Positions 24,166 through 34,299 of a stretch of 64,000 nt of DNA are shown here, one piece after another; within the stretch, counting starts at the first letter, position 1; each line of letters opens with the position of its first letter. The position numbers and the translations under genes were made by a program. Under the pieces are notes generated by a model that made no database searches, was not told where the DNA came from, and saw only the letters and a list, made by a program, of their open reading frames with translations. The stretch comes from Cucumis sativus. Taxonomy: Eukaryota; Streptophyta; Magnoliopsida; Cucurbitales; Cucurbitaceae. The stretch lies in the NCBI RefSeq assembly GCF_000004075.3, contig NC_026657.2, positions 4,526,001 through 4,590,000 on the forward strand, read 5' to 3'.

Positions 24166-25551
24166 GTTTAATAAGTGACATATGTGTATGTGTTGCCTAA
24201 TAAGTGTCTCCTTGTCCTTCATAGATCTGCCCCTATTTCAAATCAGATTGTACATTAATACATATTACTAAGCCTTCAAACTACAATAACTAACTAACAA
24301 ATAGTTATAACTTATCTATTATAATAATCGTCCTCCCAAACACTTCAAATTGTCACGAGAGGAAGCCTTAAAAATCTAAAACCCACATGGAGTTGGTAGG
24401 TAAAAGAGGAATATAAACCAATAAGGTAATTCAAGAGGATTGGTAAGAGATATTTAAGAAACATGAGATTATGTTGAGAGAATAGTTAAAAGAAATTTAT
24501 TTGTTTGGTTAAGTCAAATGTTGAATGGATTATTCAAGCAGTACGCTCTTCGTCCTCCAATCCCTTCTGGGAAGAATTAAGGAGATAAGTAGTAAAGCAA
24601 CAACGTAGAGATTGACACAAAGTTTTATGAATTTAGAATCTTATATATACTATGTTTAGGTTAAGAGAAATATATTAGCTCAAAAATGGACGATTTAAAA
24701 CACATGCCATAGCGGTACTTTTTGTTACAATTTGTTTGGTTCTTTGTTTTCTAATCTAACTTTTTCGAAAGAAAAACCTACCGGTAAAATCTTACCCAAA
24801 AGTTTGAGAATTTTTTATTTCATAATTTGATTAAAAATTCAAATGAGTGTCTATATATATATAAAGGTGAAACACATGGAGTAGCGAGAGTAGTTATATG
24901 ACAAATCAATTTCTAAAACAAAATCATGACAATGGAGACTATACATAAGTGGCTGAATTTAATACATAAATCAAAAGAGTAAACGGTGTGAATTTGTGTT
25001 TGAAAGACAATCGACCCGTTACTCTAATTCAATCAAATCAAGTACTTAAAAACCAATAAATCAATCAAAATATATTATTGATTTAGAATCATATATATAA
25101 TAAAAGTAATCGACACGAATTAAACAAAAATTGAGGAAACCACGAAAGGATTGATGTTGACTTTACATTTGAAAGAAAATGACACCATATTCTAACTTTA
25201 GCTAGGGTTGGAGGTTGTAGGGCTTTTTATTTGCTTTTATCTTCCCCAAAAAGGTAAATTTTTCTACCACATCAAGATAATGGCATCTAAGGCAAAGTTG
25301 AGAACCCAAATATGCCCTGCCACATTATCACCTCGCCACTAACCCAAGAAAAAAAAAAAAGACAACCAAAAGCAAGATTCCAATTGCCTTTACAGCCCTC
25401 TAAATATTCCCAAAGCATTTTCTCTTGTGCAATGCCATTCTTTTCTATCACCCTTTGTCTTTACATATGTTATAATATTAATAGAGCTCCAAAACACTTC
25501 CAAGTTTCTTCTTGCACCCTAGCCACATAGAACTTCCCTCTTCCTTTAGCT
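24165..25551. other. Intergenic and upstream region of the heat-shock gene
   Basis: No gene seen. The last about 100 bases before the ATG at 25552 contain a TATA-like ttataatatta (25470-25480). I did not find a clear array of nGAAnnTTCn heat-shock elements in the last 300 bases, so heat induction is not supported by the sequence alone. Confidence 0.5.
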
Positions 25552-28269
25552 ATGGCCACTTCAAAACAACTAGAAGTCCATAAAGAAGATCACCCTACTC
25601 CGTCAAAATGGAGTGTCTCTTTGGGAGAAGAGGTTTTTAGAAGATTTCTAGGGCAAGCTAATTCAGCTATTCAAAAGGTGTTCGGCGATGGCTCGCTGTT
25701 TAGTCCGTTGTTGTTCGGAAAGTTCTTTGATCCCGCTGATGCTTTTCCACTATGGGAGTTTGAGTCTGATCTATTGTTGTCCAACCTTCGTATCTCTGGA
25801 AAATCTTCAATAGATTGGTCTCAAACTGATCAAGAGTATGTTCTACAAGCAGAATTACTAGGTATTTGATATTTTCCACTTATTCTTTCATCTTTCCTTT
25901 CCACCGCTTTCAACACCTTCTGCATAATTTGAACTATAGACCTCTTGGTTGTTATATAATTTAACTTGTGTAATCTTTCATAGTTTACTTGGCATGTAGT
26001 TTCAAAGCTTTAAGAATCTGACATTAAAATTACATTAATTTTATAAAAAAAAGGTGTAAGGGAAAATTTTCCACAAAGTTATACATGTGACTAAACTTTG
26101 GTAAATGAAAGTGCATTTAAATTTAGGGGTTAAGCAAGAGAATATACAACGAAAGGATATTGGAATAAATGAATTTAAGGTGCTTAAGAAATGGTTAAAA
26201 TCACTCCTCCATTTTAAAATCAATCTAATTTTTTTTAACGATTTTAAATCAATTTTAATAATATAAAGGTGTGCAAATTGAAACTTGAAATTGATTTTGA
26301 TTTTGAGTGATTAAAGCTTCGAATCTATATATATATATATACTATGAACAAAATACTTATAGCAAAAGGCAACAAAAATTGCTTTTGATCCCATGTTGTT
26401 TATGAGGATGTTTGAATTGTTAACAATTTCATATAGAACAAATTTAGTTATATATGTATTTTTAAATTTGTAAAATTTAATCTTTATTGAAAAAGATTTT
26501 ATCAATATTAATATATCGGTTTTTATTGTTTTAGAATTTAGAGTTTGTAGCTTCTAAACATGTTTTCCCTAATTAGTTTATTTACTAATATTTATTTTGA
26601 AAAAGAATTGAAATAAAATAACTTTTTCTTAAAACACTTTTTCTCGACCGAATCTAAATAAATCCTTAGAAATGTCATATTAAGTGTCAAGGACAAGTTA
26701 AACCATTAAACCATTAGAGAGAATAAATTGTTACAAAAATTTAATCTATTAATATCATTTTACATTCAAAATTTAAGTTACATTAGAAAACAAATTTTAC
26801 AAATGTATATGAATTTTGTAACATTAACTAAAAAAAACCAGAACGTTAAAATTTTAAATTTACATTATTATTATTTGACTGATGGAGTAAAGACCCACAT
26901 CGGAAATATCTTGAACTTTTCAAGGCTTTAATTAATTTATTATAAACTTCGGAAAGAAGGGGTGTGGGCAAGTAACCCTACGCGCATTTCTAAACCCTAA
27001 ACCTTTGAATCAGTGAAAGGGGACGTTCGCCGGAGTTTACCCCTATGGACCTTTAAAAATAAACGCCGATGCACGGCGCGTGGAGCCTTTGAGGTTAGCA
27101 GGCGGTGGCCGAGCACCTACGCCAATGGTGGCCTGCGGTTCACTCATATACCTCGCCTCTTAATCACCCCCACCTTTTATTTTGCCCATTTTTTATTTAT
27201 TCCTTTTTATTTTTTAGACTTCAAAGTCAACTTTTATTTTCTAAATAAAGTTACTTTTATCTCAATTCTACAAGCTTCTTTGAAGACAAAATTTTAAAAT
27301 TTAAAAGATAAAACTAAAAATTCAAACACCCATTAAATTCTTTTGAAAATTTAAGAACATGTTGAACTCAATTTTAATGTTTCAGGGAGGGTAGTTATAC
27401 TTCAATTTATAAATAAAACATTAAGTGTATTAATTAATAGGCCATTATTTTTACAATATTAGTTCTTGTGAATGCCTTCTAAAATATGTTGGAAGTTGCC
27501 AACAAAATTTGTGCATGTACTAAGGAATCAAGAGGTTATTGATTCAGATTCTCCACCCCTAGTTGCAACGCCTTTTTTTTCTCTTTTTTCTCTTTTTTCT
27601 CTTTTTGGTGCATCAAACCCTTTTTAAGCTTTAATTAAGCTAGTATGATTTGTATTTTGAAAAAAAAAAAGATGACAAATATATTATAGTAAACACAGAA
27701 ATTTGTAGTAGGAAAAAGTGCTTTTGAACTTTGATCATTGTTAAGAGAGCATTTCTCAAACATTTATTTTGCAGAGATTTGAAGTTGAAAGGATGATAAA
27801 GAGAATAGAATTTAATGCTGAATTATGTGTATCCCAACAACACTACATTTTAAAAGAACTCCCCAAAGGGCCTTCCTTCAATTCTCTCTTGTTGCTACGT
27901 ACTCATACAAAAAAAAAAAAAAAAGTTGGGTGATAATGTTTGATTTGACACAAAGCAAAAATTTGACAAAACACAGAAGCTTGGAGAAATGCATTACAAA
28001 TCTCCATAGAAGAAGATGGGAAGGTGTTAGAGATAAGTGGTCAATTGAAGGAGCAACAAAGAGAAGGCAAGACGACGGTCGATTGGCGACGTGTCCATTG
28101 GTGGGAGCATGGATATGTTCGACGTCTCGAGTTGCCTGAAGATGCTGATTCGTCAAGAATGGAGGCTCGTATCAAGAATGACTTGGTTCTTGAGATCAAA
28201 ATTCCCAAGTTAGAAACGAATCAAGGTAGTGAATCAAAGAGCAAAGATAATTCTGATGAAGATGCTTGA
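25552..28269 (+). CDS. Class VI small heat-shock protein (21.7 kDa class VI type), two exons
   Basis: Exon 1 is 25552-25861 and exon 2 is 27977-28269, giving 200 residues. The exon 1 donor is CTAG|GTATTT and the acceptor CACAG|AAGCTT keeps phase 1. An acceptor 3 bases later is also possible but would drop one residue that the family keeps. The N-terminus KWSVSLGEEVF, VFGDGSLFSPLLFGKFFDP and FPLWEFESDLL is typical of the plant class VI protein (Arabidopsis At5g54660). The alpha-crystallin domain follows: QISIEEDGKVLEISGQ, WWEHGYVRRLELPEDAD, then LVLEIKIPKLE. It should act as an ATP-independent holdase that binds unfolding proteins. No targeting peptide is evident, so a cytosolic or nuclear location is inferred. 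The charged C-terminus (KSKDNSDEDA) lacks the I-x-I motif of class I members. The 2115-bp intron is long and contains a GC-rich island. Confidence 0.9.
26892..27178 (+). ncRNA. Candidate structured RNA gene with plant snRNA-type promoter, in the heat-shock gene intron
   Basis: GACCCACATCG at 26892-26902 differs by one base from the plant upstream sequence element (RTCCCACATCG) that drives snRNA, U3, MRP and 7SL genes. About 24-37 bases on lie AT-rich TATA-like boxes (tttaattaa; ttataaac at 26940). A sharply GC-rich block (about 26955-27170) follows, in an otherwise AT-rich intron. It can form hairpins: CGCCG-ATGCA-CGGCG near 27063-27077, GCAGGC...GCCTGC near 27100-27138, GGGG...CCCC near 27020-27044. 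Its two ends can pair (ggtgtggg near 26960 with cccccacc near 27167-27174), and a T run (TTTT) follows at 27175, as for a Pol III end. The predicted RNA is about 215-220 nt. I could not match it to U1-U6, U3 or 7SL; an RNase MRP-like RNA is a guess only. The overlapping 94-residue reading frame looks incidental. Confidence 0.3.
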
Positions 28270-29140
28270 GTTGTTTGTGAGCAAATTTCTAATGATAAAT
28301 GTGTTTAACTTAAACTTAATTTACATATTGGATGTGATTGTGACAAAACAACAAGAATGGATCTCAAATTGTGTATGTTGTTGTTATTGCTGACCAACTT
28401 ATGTGGACGAGAATACAAACACTTTCAAAATGTCTTGTATAGAATTTTCATTTCATGATTTTTATATCACCAATACATACATTTATGATCAATAATGAGC
28501 GAGGGATTTGAAGGATTGTAATTTAATTAACCTTTAAAGTGATAAATATAACTATAAAATTAAGTATTGAAGAGCAGTGGAAAGTTAAATTATAAAGAGA
28601 TAAATAAATAAATAATCACTAAATAGATTAGTGACCTTGTTATATCGAGTAAAATACTTACTACTTCAGTTGAAACTGAATTATATATATTGGTGGTAGA
28701 ACCACTTAAGTTGAGCTAAAAACTAGGTGTAGTTGAAAATAGAATTGATGAATGTGCAACAAAATACTCATTAAAATGCAATCACTCAACATTATTGTTG
28801 TGTCTCACCTTCATAAGAAATATATGCATGAACAATCAACCATGCCAGCATGGTATAGAGGCATGTCACGTCTAATTTGTTGGAACCAATTAAGAGAATG
28901 ATTAGATGTAGCCTAAACTGCACCTATTTCATAATTCTTATTTCTTTTAAAAATAAAACAACATAGTTAAGAAGATGAAAAGATTCAAATAAAAAACTAT
29001 TGAAGTTAAAATGGACTTAGAAAATGAGACTGACTTGAGCTAGACTCAAGCAAGCATGCTTGACTACCAATGTTGAGGGTAAGCCTCACAAAATACCTAA
29101 TGGGATAATGTCTCATTCACGTCTCAATCTATCCCTAAAA
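28270..29140. other. 3' flank of the heat-shock gene, intergenic
   Basis: The likely 3' UTR and polyadenylation region of the heat-shock gene come first. AT-rich sequence with no recognised gene follows, up to the edge of a Mutator-type element near 29140. Confidence 0.5.
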
Positions 29141-29904
29141 CATTTTAAGGTTTTATATTTTAAAAGTAGCGCACTTTTAAAAAACTTACGTTTTTGTTCT
29201 TCCCATGCAATTTTGACCTAGATTATCCCTGAGATTTCATGTTTTGCTTTTAAAATTCAAAATAAAAATATGTTCAAGTTACAAAAATGTCCTTGTTTAC
29301 TCGAACATTTGATATTCAATTTTGTTCAATATAGGCTTATCATTTTTGGTCGAGATTGAAAGTTTTGATGCTCTTAAGATTGACTAGTTTTTGCACTAAA
29401 AACCTTAAAAAGTGTATCCCCCAAGTGTATCCCAAGCTTAAATCTGTAGGGGTAATTAACTTTGAACTATTTGATAGTTTAGGGCTTTGTTTTAAATTTA
29501 GGGTTTAAGATTATTTGTGAAATATGAAGTTATTAGAGATGTTTTTATATCTGATTTTAAGTTAATGCCAGTGGTTTCATTCGACTAATTTCAACAATTT
29601 TATCAATCTGGTCTCTCGTAGATGATGAGTCTCGACCAAAATTGATGAAATTGCTCTGAGTTTGTTAAATGAGTCATGAGATTTGTTACGTTTCATTTGC
29701 ATTATGTGAGGTTCTCAATGTAAATTTCGAACAAGATTAACCCAAGATACATCACAAAATGCATGTAAAATCCTAATATTGTGGTATCCCAGTACAATAA
29801 TGTGGCTAGAGTTCCATTGTTAATTCATGTTATTCTCTGTTGAGATTATTCCAAGTTTTAGGACATATTGATTTTGTCTTGTTATGTGTGTTTTGTGTTT
29901 AACA

Positions 29905-32480
29905 GATGCCTTTTGCCACTAAAATCAACAATGCAGGCTTCTTCCTTGCAAACTTGACATGTTGTTTACATTTAGCAAAGACTGTCTCGAACATTAAAAA
30001 CAAGTTAACAGCTAGGTAAATCTATATGTTTAGGAAAACCTTGTTTAGACATTTCTTGGACGTTAAGTTGGATTTTAATGAAGTCTTGTGTCATTACATC
30101 TTGCTGAAAGAGTTTAAGGATCAATAGAAGAGCATTATTAGCTTTAAATTACTAGGTGAAAAGGTCTCCTTCAAGTAGGAAGATTTTGACATTATCACGG
30201 GATTGAGGTATAGGCTAAGACGTGTGGTTGAATTTGAAAAAGATAAAGCCCTTAGACTGCGACGATTATATTTGAGCAATAAGACGAATATGAACGGTGC
30301 TGAGTTGAATAAAGATTATCTATATATTCCGTTCAAGAGCAACGGGGTTGTGGTAAAGATATCCCAATTTCATTAAGAAACCTACTTATAACCAGTCCCT
30401 AGAATTGTATAGCCTATACATGTTTTCCTTCACATTTTGATAACTTGTAGAAATACAAGTTATTATGGCCTTTTAGGAAGAATAATGAAGTCTCAACACG
30501 AGCAAACGAAAAAAGAAGCATAGCTAAATAGATTAAATAAGACAATTACGTGTTAGAAGTAGCAAAATATTTGTATGCCTATTTATCACAGTTTTATGCC
30601 TTAATCCATGTTTTTAGGCAAAAAAGAGAAGAGTAGCCAAGCAACAAATGTCAAGCGAGGAGACATGCAATCACCAGGCGATAAGAGGAATGAAGCAAAG
30701 AAAATTACATCGTTAGAAGAAAAAACAATTGGTGCGCATGTCAGAAAAGGATGAAAGGGACGTCTGTAGCGCGAAACAACTTTATGAGAGATTTGATAAA
30801 GTCCAAACGACGTTAAGTCCCATAAATCTTCACCTATAAATAGAAGGTTGTATCTTCAAAACAAGCATGCAAAATTTTGGAGAACAGGCTTAGTTCATCC
30901 TTCATTGTCCTTCTTTGTTTTAGTTGAGAGCATGGAATAGAGTTGAGAGAAATCCCCATTCATGCTTCCCCTCAGTGTAATAGACAGAAAATAGAGTTGA
31001 GATAAATCCTCATCCATGCTTACCCTCAGTATAATAGGTAGAAAACAGGGTCGATGAGTGTGAGAAATTATACTCAGAGACTCGATGCACATCTCTTTAC
31101 TTCCACTTGTAATTTTCCTTTGTGTTGTATTTGTAATTTGAACATCATGGCCGAAAGGCTTAAAGTTTTAATTTTAAATACAATTTTCTTCTATTTTCAT
31201 TCTCTCATTTTTTTATCTTTCCATGTTATTACTTCTATGTGAAAAGTAAATGATATAGGGTGTAATTGATGCTAGAGAATTTGAATGTCTACATTAGTCG
31301 TCTTGTTCAGTTAAATGTTGTAGTCAATACCTTATTCTATTCGAGAGAAAAATGAAGTAATGAATATCGTCACCTAATAAGTGATGACATAAATTTAGCT
31401 AAATAGGCGGTAAAACAAAGGTAGTAATACATTCTTGCAGTTGAATTCCTCCTTAACATACATATTAAAAAATGTGAGTGTGTGTGGCGATAAGGCATCG
31501 AGAGGTTGCTCGCTTTAATATAGGATGAGTTGCATATAATTTAGTTAGGTGGATTAGATATAAATCATCTAGTAACTTAAAGTACTTGGATCCCAAAAGA
31601 CGAGCAAGTGTAGCGAATGCACTGAGAGGTTGCTTGTCTTAAATTTGAAGTTAATAAATGCATGCATTTGTATCGCCTTGACATATTTATTACCCTTGTA
31701 TTGCACGTAATTACTTAGATTTTCATGCATCCACGTCGTCTAAATATAACTGAGTTCACATTCCATAAACCACGAACCATGTCCACCTTATTTCTCCAAT
31801 GCATGTAGTAAGATACATTTAGGTTAGATAATAATGTCCATAAAATTATACTGTACAAATACCATACGTGGCACTATATCACATAATTGAGAGCTTATGT
31901 TCATTAATTCTACGTGTTTGATCTTAGCTTACCTAAGAAAGCTCTATTTTCTCTTACACTTGGACAAGAGGGAGGAAAACTTGTACGCACACGATGTATC
32001 TTTAAAGTTAGCAATGCATAGGAATGAGTCAACACCTTTTATCACATGAACCCATCTTAGACCCCTAACCCAGTCGCACACTTAGAGCCACATTATAACA
32101 TAAGTACGAAATGAACCAAAGCACCTTTTAGGTTAGTAACTCAATGCTTATTATGTGTTTTTTCTAATAGTTATATGTTTGCATTAGCGTTATTATTGCA
32201 TCTATAGGTTTGAGCCCACGAGATAGTGTCGTCCATTAGTGGGCAGGTTGCCAATAGGGCTTCACATGATGCAATACCACATACCATGTGATGGACTTGC
32301 ACATACTCACCCATGTTGAAGGTGATTTAGTTACAAGTTTTTGGGTCGCAAATGGTACAATGTGATTCATTTTCATCCTCTACCTGTTGATGATCAGGCT
32401 CGCATAGTGGAGATTGACCCGACGACTGACGAGCGTGCGTACTTGGATCAAATTCTTAAAATTTCGACGACATAAAGTTA
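29905..32480 (+). pseudogene. DUF1985/Ulp1-like transposon protein, copy A
   Basis: Readable parts are FFLANLTCCLHLAKTVSN, then MFRKTLFRHFLDVKLDFN, HYILLKEFKD and VSFK followed by EDFDIITGLRYRLRRVVEF. This is the characteristic N-terminal DUF1985 block (pattern FGHFL...LLR...EFALITGL). Stops interrupt it at several points. After the inserted LTR-like DNA, ARIVEIDPTTDERAYLDQIL (32400-32460) matches the linker region of copy B. The Ulp1 peptidase part is missing. The protein is not functional. Confidence 0.6.
30438..32135 (+). repeat. LTR-like insertion inside copy A
   Basis: The block starts tgataacttgtagaaataca, contains a TATA-like tataaatag near 30834, and carries a 54-bp tandem duplication at 30937-30990 and 30991-31044 (atagagttgagagaaatc / atagagttgagataaatc). 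It splits sequence that is continuous in copy B, and part of the target between B positions 34716 and 34960 is missing here. The 3' border is approximate. I interpret it as an LTR or LTR-retrotransposon remnant. Confidence 0.5.
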
Positions 32481-32670
32481 TGTGAAAGATCCACCTACCC
32501 CTATCCCTATAGTTCGGGGTTTACACATTTCATCATCAGCATCCCTAAGGAAGTACATGCTCAATTCCAATTGGTCAGGTGGTCAGCTTAAATGCTAACC
32601 TCTTAACACACTACCATCTTCTCGCTATGCGGACCACTGAACATATGAACAAGATATATGGAGGAAGGGA

Positions 32671-32675
<5 letters not shown>

Positions 32676-32730
<55 letters not shown>
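32676..32730. repeat. (TA)n microsatellite
   Basis: An uninterrupted run of about 27 TA dinucleotides. It lies between the truncated end of Mutator copy A and the duplicated flank of the first tRNA gene, so it may mark an old break point. The ORF running through it at 32579-32773 is an artefact. Confidence 0.95.
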
Positions 32731-32734
<4 letters not shown>

Positions 32735-32832
32735 TTAATGGGGCTAAAAAATCTATACAACATATATATTTAAAATAACAAAGGAAGTGAACTTAACAAA
32801 CATAAGAAACGGTGAAGAAAGTGAAATGGTGT

Positions 32833-33010
32833 AGACTGTGATTGTGTTGCATTTTCATTACCTTTGGTTAGTTTCTCCAATCTAAAAAAGAACAAGTATA
32901 GTAAAAATCTTAATCTCAACATCTATAAAATCAAAATTAGTAAAAAAAATACAAAAACTTGGTGATTGTCTCATTATTATTAAAAGAGATATAGCCCTTT
33001 GTAGATTTGC
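32833..33010 (+). repeat. Upstream flank duplication, copy 1 (with 38970-39150)
   Basis: This block (agactgtgattgtgttgcat, then tacctttggttagtttctcc, aatcttaatctcaacatcta, attgtctcattattatta) matches 38970-39150 at most positions, with scattered substitutions and small gaps. Each copy lies some hundred bases upstream of a tRNA-Ala gene, so the tRNA genes were copied together with flanking DNA. Confidence 0.85.
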
Positions 33011-33204
33011 CTGTAATCTCATATAATTGTTAAGCCCACACAATTAAATATTATGACACTCCTAAAAGTATCACCTACCAAAATTGATAGAATTATGTTT
33101 AGATAAGCAATAATGGAAGAAAAATGTAAGAGAACACCAAAATCCATAAATGTGTAATACATTAACATTACATATACATAAACTTAAATTTTAACAAATA
33201 GTAA

Positions 33205-33277
33205 GGGGATGTAGCTCAGATGGTAGAGCGCTCGCTTAGCATGCGAGAGGTACGGGGATCGATACCCTGCATCTCCA
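33205..33277 (+). tRNA. tRNA-Ala (AGC), copy 1
   Basis: A 73-nt cloverleaf: acceptor GGGGATG/CATCTCC with discriminator A, D-arm GCTC...GAGC, anticodon stem CTCGC/GCGAG with loop TTAGCAT (anticodon AGC), and T-arm CGGGG-ATCGATA-CCCTG. The T-stem has a G-U wobble where copy 2 has G-C. The A box (TAGCTCAGATGG) and B box (GGGATCGATACCC) are intact, and a T run follows at 33280. No intron and no encoded CCA. It decodes GCU (and GCC/GCA via inosine). The about 105 bases upstream match those of copy 4. Confidence 0.97.
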
Positions 33278-34299
33278 TGTTTTTATATTTAACAAAAATT
33301 AACCTAAAAGTGAGTTGAGATCCAAATTTATCCTACTATTGAGTCCATTTGGATCAAAGAAATTGATATTTATTCATATTTATATTTATATAAACTTATA
33401 TTGTATCTTAATTTATGTAAAGAGGTGGTTAGAGGTATATTTTATATTAATTTTCCAATTTCACTTAAACCATCTTCCCCTTTCATGCATAACCTCTCCT
33501 CATCTTTTACACAAACCCACGAGAAATTTTGAAAAGTACATTTTTTTGCTTTACATTTCAAAAGTGGCACACTTTGAAAAAACTCATAAGTTTGTTTTTC
33601 TCAGTCAATATTGGTTGAGTTCGTCAACGAGATTGTGTGTTTTTTATTAAAATTTTTGAAAATAAATTGATATATCAAATTACCAAAATACCCTTGGTAT
33701 TTCGAATGTTACATAGTCTCCGAAAGCACTAAATGACAAACATTGTGCTCATTTCGATCGAGAAGTGAACGATTTCACTCCTACAATTTGAACGACTTTC
33801 AATAACTTTTCCTTCGTGAAACATTTTGAACTCATTTGTCCTCTTAAATCTCTCAAGGTGAAGCACCTTTAACGATTTCATAGTTTACGATTTAGTTTTT
33901 AGTATGAAATTTTAGGCCGATGTGAAACTTTGTAGTTGGTGGTCTGGTGTAGTTAGATGTACAACATTAGTTTAAGTTAATGCATGTGGTCTCCTTCAAT
34001 GAATCTCAACCATTTCATCAATTTGGGGTCGTGGAGATAAAGAATCTTGATCAAGATTTATGAAAATATCTCGAGATTCGTTGAAAGAGTTTCGAGATCT
34101 GATACGTTTCACATGCATTTTGTAGGGCAACCTTGAGGTCGATTTCACCCGAGATGGATACCAAGATTACCTTACATAATGCATGTGAATCTCATATCTA
34201 GTGGAATCCCAACAATGTTTCTCGAGATTAATTGGTGTTTCATGTTGTTCCCGACTAAGATTAGCCCAAGTTTTAACACATTATACATTTTGTGTTCCT

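Larger units (their letters stand above)
29140..32570 (+). mobile_element. Mutator-type (DUF1985/Ulp1) element, copy A, interrupted and incomplete
   Basis: 29150-29890 matches the left inverted arm of the more complete copy B (ttttaaaagtagcgcacttt versus tttcaaaagtggcacacttt; later the repeated phrases on gagattcatc and catgcattatg). The DUF1985 coding part follows, then an LTR-like insertion (from about 30438 to about 32135), and then the continuation that matches copy B at 36430-36700. No right-hand inverted arm is seen before the (TA)n run at 32676, so the 3' end is lost. Ulp1-bearing MULEs are known in plants (Kaonashi; CUMULE in melon). Assignment to that group is by content. Confidence 0.6.

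Noticed and set aside
27013-27297. 94-residue frame over the GC-rich island
   Set aside because: No domain; the block is better explained by stem structure and an snRNA-type promoter, though neither is proven.
27825-28139. Open frames over the second heat-shock exon (also 27878-28156 minus)
   Set aside because: Shadows of the true exon 2 in other frames; only the 27977-28269 frame continues the alpha-crystallin domain.
32579-32773. 64-residue frame
   Set aside because: Runs through a (TA)n microsatellite and encodes only an Ile/Tyr alternation there.
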